DNA of 64,000 bases from NCBI RefSeq assembly GCF_000422325.1, contig NZ_KE383818.1, positions 371,945 through 435,944 on the forward strand. Direction: 5' to 3'. Position numbers and translations under genes: made by a program. The notes under the pieces are model-generated. The model was not told the DNA's origin, made no database searches, and was given only the letters and a program-made list of their open reading frames with translations. The DNA is from Marinospirillum minutulum DSM 6287 (lineage in GTDB: Bacteria; Pseudomonadota; Gammaproteobacteria; Pseudomonadales; Halomonadaceae). This document shows, one piece after another, positions 45,355 through 54,360 of this stretch. How positions within the stretch are numbered: the first letter of the stretch is position 1; each line of letters starts with the position of its first letter.

Positions 45355-45852
45355 ATGATTGAAGTGTATCCAAGTCTTTTTGTAGGTAACGAAGCCGATG
45401 CCAGAACTGTGCTACATACGCCCGGTTGGTATGTTGTTCACGCCTGTAAAGAACCCTTTCATCGCCAAGCCTTGGGATATACAGGCAGGGGCGCACCTAA
45501 AGACCATCCTGAATATTTGGTTGCTGAGCGTGATGGACGGCTGGCTCTCAACTTAGTTGATGCACCGAATCCCGCTTATATTCCTAAAGAGGTGATTGAT
45601 GCGGCACTTGCAGCAATTCATCAGAATATTTCGCAAAGTAAAGTGCTGGTTCACTGCAATCAAGGGATGTCGCGCTCACCAACAATAGCTTTGCTGTACC
45701 TAGCCGGTTATACCAGTGCTTTAGGAAAAAAAGATTTTGAGCAAACACTGGTGGATTTCAAAAAGCTTTACCCTGCTTACGCACCGGCAGGTGGTATGCA
45801 CCACTTTGCACAGCAAAACTGGCATAGCTATACCAAGGATATTAAGCAATGA
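45355..45852 (+). CDS. Dual-specificity-type protein phosphatase
   Basis: 165 residues with the cysteine phosphatase signature HCNQGMSRS; nucleophile C101 and phosphate-binding R107, with D69 in NLVDAPNPAY as a candidate general acid. It has no signal peptide, so it is cytosolic. ATG 45355 follows AAGGA 8 bases upstream. Its stop overlaps the start of the broken HARE-type gene (ATGA), indicating that the two once were a coupled pair. Such phosphatases are unusual partners of type I restriction subunits; substrate unknown. Confidence 0.85.
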   Translation: MIEVYPSLFVGNEADARTVLHTPGWYVVHACKEPFHRQALGYTGRGAPKDHPEYLVAERDGRLALNLVDAPNPAYIPKEVIDAALAAIHQNISQSKVLVHCNQGMSRSPTIALLYLAGYTSALGKKDFEQTLVDFKKLYPAYAPAGGMHHFAQQNWHSYTKDIKQ

Positions 45853-46566
45853 ACAAAACCCGCGTGGAAATGATTATCGAAACTCTGCGATAATCCGCAC
45901 AAAAAATTCACCGCGCGTGATTTGGCCGCTGAGTTTTTAAAACGCTATCCCAATGAAATGGCAGAGAAGCAAAGCAACCCACGCTATGACACGCCAGAAA
46001 AGTTATTAGCGCAATTAGCCGCAGAGATAGGTGGTGAACGTACAGAAGCAGCCAAACAACGCTGCGCGAATGTAGTAACGCAAGATAAACCCAGACCGAG
46101 ACTTTATTACTGGGACGCCAACCCAGAAAAAACAGCGGAAGAAAACAGCCTAGAAGATACAGAGCCGCTTGTTACTGTACCCAATTACAGCGAGCAAGAG
46201 TTATACCCGCTGTTAATTGAATTCTTACATAAAGAGCTCAAGCTTTATTGCCAACGCATTGATGAAAAAACCTCAAGAAATAGCCATGGCAGCGGCGGCA
46301 ATCATTGGCTGCACCCTGATATAGTGGCGCTTGAACCGCTAGACCAGCACTGGGATGCCGTGGTTAAAGACTGCGTTCGTCATGGTAATGATAGCGCCAT
46401 ACGGCTGTGGTCGTTTGAAGTAAAAAAACAGCTCACCAAAAGCAATGTGCGCCAATACTTCTTCCAAGCAGTTTCTAACTCTACTTGGGCGAACTTTGGC
46501 TACTTAGTTGCTACAGGGCTTAACAACGACGTAGAAAGCGAACTGCAGATGCTTGATAGCCTATAA
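45849..46566 (+). pseudogene. Frameshifted and truncated HARE-HTH (COG2958-like) gene
   Basis: A start ATG at 45849 encodes MNKTRVEMIIETLR and then TAA at 45891. In the next frame the sequence continues directly as DNPHKKFTARDLAAEFLKRYP, the N-terminal HARE-type winged helix of COG2958 proteins, and stays open to 46566. An indel (one extra or two missing bases) near 45888 explains the break. The C-terminal part has LWSFEVKKQLTKSNVRQYFFQ, the DUF-type core linked to restriction loci. The end at QMLDSL looks earlier than in full-length relatives. Function as encoded requires a late start (ATG or other codon near 45922) or frameshifting. Confidence 0.75.
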
Positions 46567-46657
46567 CCACTGCTTGAACTTCTAAGCTTTAAAGCTTGCA
46601 GTCTATAGCTTAAGCTTTGCTTAGATAATAATTGATTAAATAGGTAACGGAGCCACC
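46567..46657. other. 91-base gap before hsdR
   Basis: Contains AAGCTTTAAAGCTT, a 14-bp palindrome at 46584-46597, and TAGATAATAAT about 35 bases before hsdR, a possible -10. AACGGAGCC supplies the hsdR ribosome site. Confidence 0.45.
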
Positions 46658-49600
46658 ATGATTACGGAAGACCAACTAGAACAGCTTTGCCTTAGCTGGT
46701 TTAAAGAAACCGGCTATGAAGTTGTGTGTGGCTACGACATTGCGCCAGGTGAGCCTGCTGCAGAGCGAACGGATTATCGGCAGGTGGTTTTGCATAACCG
46801 CCTAGTGCAACAGCTAATAAAAATTAACCCTAACATTCCTGTAGCTACTTTAGAGCAGGTAGCTTTACAAATAGCCCAGCCAGAAACCCCCGTTTTAATT
46901 CTCAATAACAAGCGTTTTCATCAGCAGTTATTGCAAGGCGTTAAGGTCGATTTTAAAAACAAAAAGGGCGAAGAAGTAACTGATTATGTCTACCTAGTTG
47001 ATTTCACTACTACCGCCAACAATCAGTTCTTAGTGGTTAACCAATTCACCATTACTGGCACTAAGGGCAACCGACGACCTGATTTAATTGTTTTTATTAA
47101 TGGCCTACCTTTAGCGGTTATCGAGCTTAAAAACCCAGCAGACACTCATGCCGATATTTGGCAGGCATACCAACAGCTACAAACCTATAAAGAAGAAATT
47201 TCTGACTTATTTATATTTAACGAAGCATTAGTAGTCAGTGATGGGCTGAATGCTCGGGTAGGTTCTTTAACGGCTAACAAAGAGCGATTTATGCCTTGGC
47301 GGGTGGTCGATAATGAGCAGGACAAACCTTATTTTGAATACTTTTTAGAAACCATGGTAAGAGGCTTTTTTAAGCCGGATTTATTTTTAGATTACCTACG
47401 CCACTTTATTATGTTTGAGCAAGAAGGTAGCTCTTCAAGCAATCCTGCCGCAGGCGCAACCATTAAAAAGATTGCTGGCTACCATCAGTTCCATGCCGTG
47501 CGTGAAGCAGTGAAAGCAACTTTAATCGCTGCTTACCGCCCACAGCTAACAGCAGCAGCCGAGCCACGTGCTAACTATGCCAATAAGGTTAAAGCTGGTT
47601 CAGGTAAAGCAGGGGTGGTTTGGCATACGCAAGGTTCGGGCAAGTCAATTTCTATGGTGTGTTATGCAGGTAAATTATTAGCCCAGCCAGAAATGAACAA
47701 CCCTACCTTAGTGATAGTGACTGATCGCAATGATTTAGACGGTCAATTATTTAATACCTTTGCAATGGCTGCAGAAACTTTGAACCAAACCCCGGTGCAG
47801 GCTGAAGATAGGGATGACTTACGTGAAATTCTCGCTTCACGCCAAGCCGGTGGCATTATTTTTACGACCATTCAAAAGTTTGCCTTGCTTAAAGATGAGC
47901 TAGCTCACCCTGTACTCAGTGAACGTCCTAATGTGGTGGTGGTGAGTGATGAGGCACACCGTAGCCAATACGGGGATAAGGCTAAGTTAAACAAAGATAC
48001 CGGCCAATATACTTTTGGTTATTCCAAACATTTGCGTGACGCTTTACCCGAAGCTTCTTTTATTGGTTTTACGGGCACACCGATTGATAGTGCTGATAAA
48101 GATACCCGTGCTGTATTTGGTGATTATTTATCTATTTATGATATTCAAGATGCAGTGGATGATGGTGCCACCGTGCCGATTTATTACGAATCGCGCCTTG
48201 CCAAGCTAGATATTAATGCTGCTGATATTGAAGAGCTAAACGAAGACGTTGACGAGGTAATTGAAGATGAAGAAGACCTTGCTGTTCGTGAAAGCACTAA
48301 ATCTAAATGGGCAGCCTTAGAAAAGCTAGTTGGTAGTAAGCCAAGGGTAGAACAGATAGCTGAAGATTTAGTTTTACACTTTGAAAATCGCTTACGCAGC
48401 ATGGATGGTAAAGCGCTGGTGGTGTGTATGAGCCGTGAAATTTGTGTTGATATGTATGATGCGCTTACTAAAATAAGACCAGAATGGCACGACAGTGACC
48501 CCACCAAGGGTGTTATCAAAATAGTGATGACAGGCACCGCTTCTGATAAAAACAAAATGCAGCCGCACATTTACAACAAAGAAACCAAAAAGCTATATGA
48601 AAAGCGCTTTAAAGACGTTAACGACCCGCTTAAGTTAGTGATAGTGCGTGATATGTGGCTAACTGGTTTTGATGCACCTAATTGCCATACCATGTATATC
48701 GACAAGCCTATGAAGGGCCACAACTTAATGCAGGCAATTGCCCGTGTTAACCGTGTATTTAAAGATAAACCCGGCGGTTTGGTGGTGGATTACCTAGGTA
48801 TAGCCAACGAGTTAAAAGCAGCGCTAAAAACTTACACCAACTCGCAAGGTAAAGGAAAGCCCGCCCTAGACGTAAACGAAGCACTGGCACTATTAGAAGA
48901 GCAGATGGATAAGCTGCGCGGCTTAATGCATGGTTTTGATTACAGTGCTTATGAAACAGACGCTCTAGCGCTGTTGCCTAAAGTGATGAACCATATTATG
49001 AGCTTGCCGAATAAAGCTACCGGTGAGTTAGACGGTAAAAAGCGTTTTTTAGATATTATGGCCAGTGTTCGAGCGGCCTTTACTTTGTGTGGCACTTTAG
49101 ATGAAGCCCAGGCGTACTCTAAAGAAATTGCTTTTTTTGGTGCAGTTAAAAATGCCATTACCAAATTCACCACTATCGACAAACGTCGCGATGATGAAGC
49201 TAAAAACACCGCTTTAAAGCAAATTATTGACAATGCTGTTGTTGCCCAAGGTGTAGACGATATTTTTTCTTTAGTAGGGTTAGAAAAACCTAATGTTGGG
49301 CTACTTTCACCAGAGTTTTTAGATGATGTGGCCAACCTTAAAGAGAAAAACCTAGCGGTTGATTTGCTAGAACGCTTACTGCGTGATGAAGTCAAGCACC
49401 GGATGAAAACGGATGTGGTGTCTGAGAAGAAATATTCAGACCGTATTATGGAAACTTTACGCAAATACCATAACCGCGCAATAGAAACAGCCCAAGTAAT
49501 TGAAGAACTAATTCAAATGGCCAAAGACATGGCCGAAGATGCGGAAATGGCAGAAAAATCGGGTCTTAACCCCGATGAAATCGCTTTTTATCGTGCCTTA

Positions 49601-49846
49601 ATACAAAACGAATCGGCAGTAAGAGAGCTAGGCGACGATAACCTACGTGAGCTAGCCAAGTATGTAACAGCCCAGCTAAGAAAAAGTACCACGGTTGACT
49701 GGCAGGTTAGGGAAAATGTAAGAGCAAGGCTGCGAAACCTAGTTAGACGCGCCCTACGCCGCTGGAAATACCCACCAGACAAAGCCGACGAAGCCGTAGA
49801 GCTGTGCTTACAGCAAGCAGAGGCACTAAGCCAAAGTTGGGTTTAG
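46658..49846 (+). CDS. hsdR: Type I restriction enzyme, endonuclease/translocase subunit HsdR
   Basis: 1062 residues. An N-terminal PD-(D/E)xK nuclease shows RRPDLIVFINGLPLAVIELKNP (catalytic D, E and K). The SF2 translocase has Walker A HTQGSGKSISMV, a DEAH box in VVSDEAHRSQYG, the motif FTGTPID and motif VI area MQAIARVNRV. A helical C-terminal region binds HsdM/HsdS. ATG at 46658 with GGAG 5 bases upstream. It is separated from hsdM-hsdS by about 4.7 kb that hold the RT, toxin-antitoxin, phosphatase and HARE genes. Confidence 0.96.
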   Translation: MITEDQLEQLCLSWFKETGYEVVCGYDIAPGEPAAERTDYRQVVLHNRLVQQLIKINPNIPVATLEQVALQIAQPETPVLILNNKRFHQQLLQGVKVDFKNKKGEEVTDYVYLVDFTTTANNQFLVVNQFTITGTKGNRRPDLIVFINGLPLAVIELKNPADTHADIWQAYQQLQTYKEEISDLFIFNEALVVSDGLNARVGSLTANKERFMPWRVVDNEQDKPYFEYFLETMVRGFFKPDLFLDYLRHFIMFEQEGSSSSNPAAGATIKKIAGYHQFHAVREAVKATLIAAYRPQLTAAAEPRANYANKVKAGSGKAGVVWHTQGSGKSISMVCYAGKLLAQPEMNNPTLVIVTDRNDLDGQLFNTFAMAAETLNQTPVQAEDRDDLREILASRQAGGIIFTTIQKFALLKDELAHPVLSERPNVVVVSDEAHRSQYGDKAKLNKDTGQYTFGYSKHLRDALPEASFIGFTGTPIDSADKDTRAVFGDYLSIYDIQDAVDDGATVPIYYESRLAKLDINAADIEELNEDVDEVIEDEEDLAVRESTKSKWAALEKLVGSKPRVEQIAEDLVLHFENRLRSMDGKALVVCMSREICVDMYDALTKIRPEWHDSDPTKGVIKIVMTGTASDKNKMQPHIYNKETKKLYEKRFKDVNDPLKLVIVRDMWLTGFDAPNCHTMYIDKPMKGHNLMQAIARVNRVFKDKPGGLVVDYLGIANELKAALKTYTNSQGKGKPALDVNEALALLEEQMDKLRGLMHGFDYSAYETDALALLPKVMNHIMSLPNKATGELDGKKRFLDIMASVRAAFTLCGTLDEAQAYSKEIAFFGAVKNAITKFTTIDKRRDDEAKNTALKQIIDNAVVAQGVDDIFSLVGLEKPNVGLLSPEFLDDVANLKEKNLAVDLLERLLRDEVKHRMKTDVVSEKKYSDRIMETLRKYHNRAIETAQVIEELIQMAKDMAEDAEMAEKSGLNPDEIAFYRALIQNESAVRELGDDNLRELAKYVTAQLRKSTTVDWQVRENVRARLRNLVRRALRRWKYPPDKADEAVELCLQQAEALSQSWV

Positions 49847-49884
49847 CGGTATCGGAATGTGTCAAACAGGTGTGACTTGACCAC

Positions 49885-50253
49885 TTAAGTCATGCCAGCT
49901 TCGCTTTGTAAAATTGATTCAGCAAAATTTTGCATAGCTGCGGTAAGTTCAGCTTCTAAGCTTACAGCGTCTGAGGCCTGTAGGATTTCTAATCCGCGCA
50001 GTAGCTCATTAGCTACTCGAAGCTGATCTTCTAAATTACCTTGTTTTCGGTTCGCTTTTTTAGCACTAGTTTTAGCTGCTGTATTAATTTTTTCATCCCA
50101 AGTGGATAGCTTGAGCCTATCCATACCAGTTGCTGGCCCACCTGTGGCTAAGGTATGGGCTATATCTTTATGGGCATAGGTACCGCCATAGCGTCCGGCT
50201 TTTACGTAGATACCAATAGCTGAGGTTTTTTCTATCCATTGTTTTGCACTAAT
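49885..50253 (-). pseudogene. KilA-N/RhuM-like gene remnant
   Basis: On the minus strand a frame with no good start runs from about 50253 to 49885. It begins with KQWIEKTSAIGIYVKAGRYGGTYAHKDIA, the conserved middle of KilA-N-domain proteins, and then jumps to unrelated sequence containing MDRLKLSTWDEKINTAAK and an alternating helical tail. The N-terminus and the usual FEFGSWISPEFKLYL continuation are missing. An ATG at 50124 could still express the last 79 residues. It is the only minus-strand item in the island and likely a decayed accessory gene. Confidence 0.65.
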
Positions 50254-50257
50254 TTAA

Positions 50258-50363
50258 TATAACTTAGCGGCGTTGTGTAGTGGCATAGTTAATCTGGCAA
50301 ACATAACCAACACGCTCAAGCTTTAGACTCAGCGTGCTGCTCCACTTAGCTTGGCGTTAGGCA
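50258..50363 (+). other. attC-like or recombination scar sequence before the second higBA
   Basis: The stretch begins with TATAACTTAGCGGCG and ends with GGCGTTAGGC, which are reminiscent of the outer boxes of integron attC sites, and includes a hairpin with CACGCT/AGCGTG. The two arms do not pair along their full length, so the call is weak. Toxin-antitoxin pairs such as the next one are common integron cassettes. Confidence 0.25.
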
Positions 50364-50432
50364 TTTAAGTATTAGAGTTACCAAGCAAAATTATTATTGC
50401 TTGGTGTTGCGCACTACGCTACGGTTTGGGGT

Positions 50433-50711
50433 GTGATTAAATCATTCAAACACAAAGGCCTGAAACAGTTCTTCGAAACAGGTAAAAAAGTGGGTATTCA
50501 GGCTAAGCACGCAAAGAAACTGAGATTGCAGTTAGCTGCTATTGATACCGCTCAAATGCTTGATGATATCGACCTTCCTAGCTTTTTTCTTCATCCATTA
50601 AAAGGTAATCGTTCAGGTATTTGGTCTATCTTAGTAAGTGGTAGCTGGCGTGTTACTTTTGAGTTTCGGGATGGTAATGCGTACATTCTTAATTATGAGG
50701 ATTTTCACTGA
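50433..50711 (+). CDS. higB: HigB toxin (classical type)
   Basis: 92 residues from GTG 50433, giving the usual HigB N-terminus VIKSFKHKGLKQFFETG. It has the mRNA interferase core HPLKGNRSGIWSILVSGSWRVTFEF and C-terminal NYEDFH. A mRNA cleaving enzyme acting on the ribosome is expected. Immediately followed by higA with a TGATG overlap. A second toxin-antitoxin pair in the island, of a different subtype from the one at 43878. Confidence 0.92.
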   Translation: MIKSFKHKGLKQFFETGKKVGIQAKHAKKLRLQLAAIDTAQMLDDIDLPSFFLHPLKGNRSGIWSILVSGSWRVTFEFRDGNAYILNYEDFH

Positions 50712-51004
50712 TGTCTATGCACAATCCACCGCATCCGGGCGAATTTATTGAGTCCATTTATATGGAGCCTCATGGTATTAGCTGTAGATACCTTGCAGAA
50801 CAACTTGGTGTTGCTGCTTCTACTCTTAATCGAGTGTTAAAAGGTAAAAGTGCAGTTTCTACTGAAATGGCGTTAAGACTGTCTAAGGTTTTAGGCCGCA
50901 CTCCTCAGAGCTGGCTTGCTATGCAGGATAATTATGAGATTTGGCAAACAGAGAAAAAAATCAACCTTTCACAGCTTCAGCCTCTTACTTTTCTTAACGC
51001 CTAA
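50711..51004 (+). CDS. higA: HigA antitoxin
   Basis: 97 residues. The signature NPPHPGEFIESIYMEPHG and an XRE helix-turn-helix (CRYLAEQLGVAASTLNRVLKG) are those of HigA. It neutralises HigB and represses the operon. The ATG overlaps the higB stop (TGATG). The next feature is an imperfect inverted repeat and then tRNA-Asn genes. Confidence 0.94.
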   Translation: MSMHNPPHPGEFIESIYMEPHGISCRYLAEQLGVAASTLNRVLKGKSAVSTEMALRLSKVLGRTPQSWLAMQDNYEIWQTEKKINLSQLQPLTFLNA

Positions 51005-51034
51005 TGGTGCTAGGTTTTAGCCTAAGAAGGCGTT
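50996..51034 (+). terminator. Inverted repeat after higA
   Basis: AACGCCT (50996-51002) pairs with AGGCGTT (51028-51034), with an inner CTAGG/CCTAA partial stem. It overlaps the higA stop and has no long T-run. It could be a terminator or a short recombination-site remnant. Confidence 0.35.
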
Positions 51035-51213
51035 TAGCTTGGACAATTTGATATTTTGAATGCTGCACATCGACCTAGCAACTTTTTGGAGTTTTAAAAA
51101 CTGGCTGTTTTTAGAGGGCAAATAAATACTATTTTTAGGCGTTAGTTGGCTTAAAAAAGTAGCTGTTGGTAGGTGTTTTTTTGGGGAGTTTTTTAGCTTG
51201 AATTAAGCTGTTT

Positions 51214-51288
51214 TGGCTCCCGAGGCAGGGGTCGAACCTGCGACCAATAGATTAACAGTCTACTGCTCTACCACTGAGCTACTCGGGA
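51214..51288 (-). tRNA. tRNA-Asn (GTT), copy 3
   Basis: 75 bases with encoded CCA; TCCCGAG/CTCGGGA acceptor stem, GTT anticodon. The D-loop reads AGTGGTAG and is one base shorter than in the other copies, and the T arm is GCAGGTTCGACCCCTGC. Stems are intact, so it should be functional. Lies at the right edge of the island. Confidence 0.95.
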
Positions 51289-51312
51289 ATACAGGGGTTT
51301 TGGTAACTAGCA

Positions 51313-51395
51313 TTGGCTCCCGAAACAGGACTTGAACCTGTGACCAATAGATTAACAGTCTACTGCTCTACCGACTGAGCTATTCGGGAACATCT
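51313..51395. repeat. Right 83-bp direct repeat (tRNA-Asn copy 4 and flanks)
   Basis: Identical to 36927-37009. Recombination between the two would remove the island together with tRNA-Asn copy 3. Confidence 0.85.
51314..51389 (-). tRNA. tRNA-Asn (GTT), copy 4
   Basis: 76 bases with CCA, identical to the copy at 36928-37003, in the same orientation. It marks the right end of the repeated unit. Confidence 0.96.
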
Positions 51396-51422
51396 AGTGC
51401 TACTTGCTTAGCAAGATTTAGG

Positions 51423-51499
51423 TGGTGGCTATGCCCTGATTTGAACAGGGGACCCCATCATTATGAGTGATGTGCTCTAACCAACTGAGCTACATAGCC
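51423..51499 (-). tRNA. tRNA-Met (CAT), elongator type
   Basis: 77 bases; acceptor GGCTATG/CATAGCC, anticodon loop CTCATAA, and a D/T arm pattern close to E. coli elongator tRNA-Met. First conserved gene right of the island in chromosome order; transcribed with the two asparagine tRNAs, on the minus strand. Confidence 0.96.
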
Positions 51500-51651
51500 A
51501 ACGGCTGCGCATTATAAAGACCTTAGTGGTTTTAGCAAGGGGTTTTCTGAAAAAGATGTTTAATTTTTCTTTTTCTACTTGTTGCACCTGCTAAGTCATG
51601 CCACAGTTATAGCCAAGATCAACTCGCATTTTAAGTTAATAGGAGTACAGC

Positions 51652-54300
51652 ATGGCTAACCTTGATGCATCGCTCAGAGAGCAGGTGCGTATTTTAGGTG
51701 AGGGTCTGGGACGCACCATGAGTGCTGCACGTGGTGAAGATTTTTTAGCTTTGGTTGAGTCCATTCGCACACTATCAAAACAAGTTCATCAGGGTGAAGC
51801 AACAACCCTATCCCTTAGCAAAATGCTAAATGATTTAGACGATGAAATGCTCTTACCTGTTGCGCGTGCATTTACTCAGTTTTTAAACCTAGCCAATGCT
51901 GCTGAACAGCATTACCGAGCGCGTGAACGCGTGGTAGAAGATTACCGTGCAGGTGAGCAGCCGGGCATGACGTTACTGCTAGATAAACTAAAAACAGCGG
52001 GCTTAGCACCTGATGTTATTTATAAATCCTTAACTGAACAACGTGTAGAGCTTGTTTTTACTGCCCACCCCACAGAAATTAGCCGCCGCACTCTAATTCA
52101 AAAGTACGATTTATTAGATGATTGCCTAACCGACTATGAAGCTAGTCCAAATGCAAAAGCTCGCCAAGTAGTAATAGAGCGTTTAGAGCAGTTAATTGCT
52201 CAAGCTTGGCATACGGATGAAATTCGTAGTCAACGGCCTACACCAGTAGATGAAGCTAAATGGGGTTTTGCTGTTATAGAAAACTCCCTTTGGGAAGCCG
52301 TACCTGCTTATTACCGTCAGCTAGATGAACAATTGATTTCTTTAACAGGTAAAACCCTACCCTTAGATGCTGCGCCTATTCGTTTTGCTTCTTGGATGGG
52401 TGGCGACCGTGATGGCAACCCACGAGTGACTTCAAGAGTTACTCAAGAGGTTTTATGGCTTTCACGCTGGATGGCAGCAGACCTTTACCACCGTGATATA
52501 GATCGTTTGCGTTCAGAGCTTTCTATGCATGAAGCCAGTGAAGCCTTAATTGAGCGTGTAGGCCCAGTGCGTGAGCCTTACCGTGTACTCTTAGGGCAAG
52601 TAAGAGAAAGGTTGCGAGCCACCCTAGACTGGTTAAAAGCCCAGCTAGACGGCAAGCCTTATGATGATGAGCGCATTCTTTTTGAAGTTGAAGGCCTGCG
52701 TGAGCCGCTAGTGCTTTGTTATGAATCTTTATGTGAAAAAGGAATGCGGGTAATTGCCGATGGTTTGCTCTTAGATGTACTCCGCCGTTTAGCAACTTTT
52801 GGCATGAATTTATTACGTTTAGATGTTCGTCAAGAAGCACCTCGTCATGCTCAAGCACTTGCGGAAGCAACCCGTTATTTGGGTTTGGGTGATTATGCCC
52901 AGTGGGATGAGCAGCGCAAGGTTGACTTTTTACTGCATGAATTAACTAACCCCCGTCCTTTATTACCTGAAAGCTGGCCATGCAGTGATGAAACACGTGA
53001 AGTATTAGATACCTGTAAGGTGGTTGCCCGTGAACGTGCCGATGCTTTAGGTGCTTACGTTATTTCTATGGCAGCTCAGCCTTCGGATGTGCTTGCGGTT
53101 GCTTTGTTATTAAAAACTGCAGGGCTAGAGCGCACCATGCGTATTGCGCCCTTGTTTGAAACCTTAGATGACCTAGAACGTGCGCCTAAAGTAATTGATG
53201 GCTTGTTGTCCTTGCCTTGGTATCAGCAATACACCAGTGGTCGCCAAGAAGTGATGATTGGTTATTCTGATTCTGCTAAAGATGCAGGTCAGCTAGCGGC
53301 TAGCTGGGCACAGTATAGGGCGCAAGAAGCGGTTACTCGTGTCTGTGCCGAGCACAAGGTTCACTTAACCTTGTTTCATGGCCGTGGGGGTACAGTTGGC
53401 CGTGGTGGTGGTCCTACCCAAGCAGCAATTTTGGCGCAGCCGCCAGGTTCGGTGCAGGGGCGTTTAAAAGTGACTGAACAAGGCGAGATGATTCGCTTTA
53501 AGTTTGGTTTACCAGCGTTAGCTGAACGTGCCCTAGAGGTTTATACCTGCGCTGTGTTAGAAGCAACGCTAGCACCGCCACCAGCCCCTAAGGATAATTG
53601 GCGCTTATTAATGGATAAACTCGCTAGCGATGCGGTGGAAGGCTACCGTGCTTTAGTAAAGGATAATGCTGATTTTGTTCGTTATTTCCGCCAGCTAACA
53701 CCCGAGCAAGAACTGGCAAAACTACCCTTAGGTAGTCGCCCAGCCAAACGTAAAGGCAGTGGTGGAATTGAAAGCTTAAGGGCTATACCGTGGATTTTTG
53801 CTTGGACACAAGTGCGCCTAATGTTACCTGCCTGGTTAGGTAGTGACCTTGCTTTAGAGCGGGCGCAAGAAAGAGGCGAGGGTGATGCCTTGCGAGAAAT
53901 GATTGATGGTTGGCCTTTTTTTGCCAGTAATATGAATATGCTGGAAATGGTACTGGCTAAGGCTGATTTATCGATAGTCGAAGAATACGAAAGCCTACTA
54001 GTGGAAGCAGGGTTGCGACCTTTGGGTGAGTTGTTGCGTGCTAGGCAAGAAGCTTTGGTTGTACGCCTTCTAGCCTTGCGTAAACAAAAAGCGCTTTTAG
54101 AACAAGTGCCTTTAACCCAGCAGGCAATTAGTGTTCGTAACCCTTATATTATTCCTCTGCATCAGTTGCAGTCAGAACTGTTAGCAAGGGTTAGAGCCTG
54201 CGAAGAACGGCAGGTTTGTAGCGCTAATCAAGACCTGTTGGAAAGGGCATTAATGGTTACTATGGCGGGTATTGCAGCAGGATTACGTAATACTGGCTAG
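51652..54300 (+). CDS. ppc: Phosphoenolpyruvate carboxylase
   Basis: Carboxylates phosphoenolpyruvate to oxaloacetate, feeding the TCA cycle. 882 residues, the bacterial length. Signature regions VFTAHPTEISRRTL (catalytic His) and VMIGYSDSAKDAGQLAA are intact, as are FHGRGGTVGRGGGP and the C-terminal RNTG. ATG with AGGAG 7 bases upstream. It follows the tRNA cluster after a 152-base gap. Confidence 0.97.
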   Translation: MANLDASLREQVRILGEGLGRTMSAARGEDFLALVESIRTLSKQVHQGEATTLSLSKMLNDLDDEMLLPVARAFTQFLNLANAAEQHYRARERVVEDYRAGEQPGMTLLLDKLKTAGLAPDVIYKSLTEQRVELVFTAHPTEISRRTLIQKYDLLDDCLTDYEASPNAKARQVVIERLEQLIAQAWHTDEIRSQRPTPVDEAKWGFAVIENSLWEAVPAYYRQLDEQLISLTGKTLPLDAAPIRFASWMGGDRDGNPRVTSRVTQEVLWLSRWMAADLYHRDIDRLRSELSMHEASEALIERVGPVREPYRVLLGQVRERLRATLDWLKAQLDGKPYDDERILFEVEGLREPLVLCYESLCEKGMRVIADGLLLDVLRRLATFGMNLLRLDVRQEAPRHAQALAEATRYLGLGDYAQWDEQRKVDFLLHELTNPRPLLPESWPCSDETREVLDTCKVVARERADALGAYVISMAAQPSDVLAVALLLKTAGLERTMRIAPLFETLDDLERAPKVIDGLLSLPWYQQYTSGRQEVMIGYSDSAKDAGQLAASWAQYRAQEAVTRVCAEHKVHLTLFHGRGGTVGRGGGPTQAAILAQPPGSVQGRLKVTEQGEMIRFKFGLPALAERALEVYTCAVLEATLAPPPAPKDNWRLLMDKLASDAVEGYRALVKDNADFVRYFRQLTPEQELAKLPLGSRPAKRKGSGGIESLRAIPWIFAWTQVRLMLPAWLGSDLALERAQERGEGDALREMIDGWPFFASNMNMLEMVLAKADLSIVEEYESLLVEAGLRPLGELLRARQEALVVRLLALRKQKALLEQVPLTQQAISVRNPYIIPLHQLQSELLARVRACEERQVCSANQDLLERALMVTMAGIAAGLRNTG

Positions 54301-54360
54301 TGCGCTAGGTGTTAATTTTCTGCTATCCTTGGGCGCTAATATTCAGTAAGAGTAATGTGT

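Noticed and set aside
46584-46597. AAGCTTTAAAGCTT palindrome before hsdR as an operator
   Set aside because: It is low-complexity AT-rich sequence with overlapping HindIII-like repeats; no regulator or conservation supports it.
51214-51288. tRNA-Asn copy 3 as a pseudogene
   Set aside because: It lacks one D-loop base, but all stems, the anticodon and CCA are intact, and this D-loop length is allowed.
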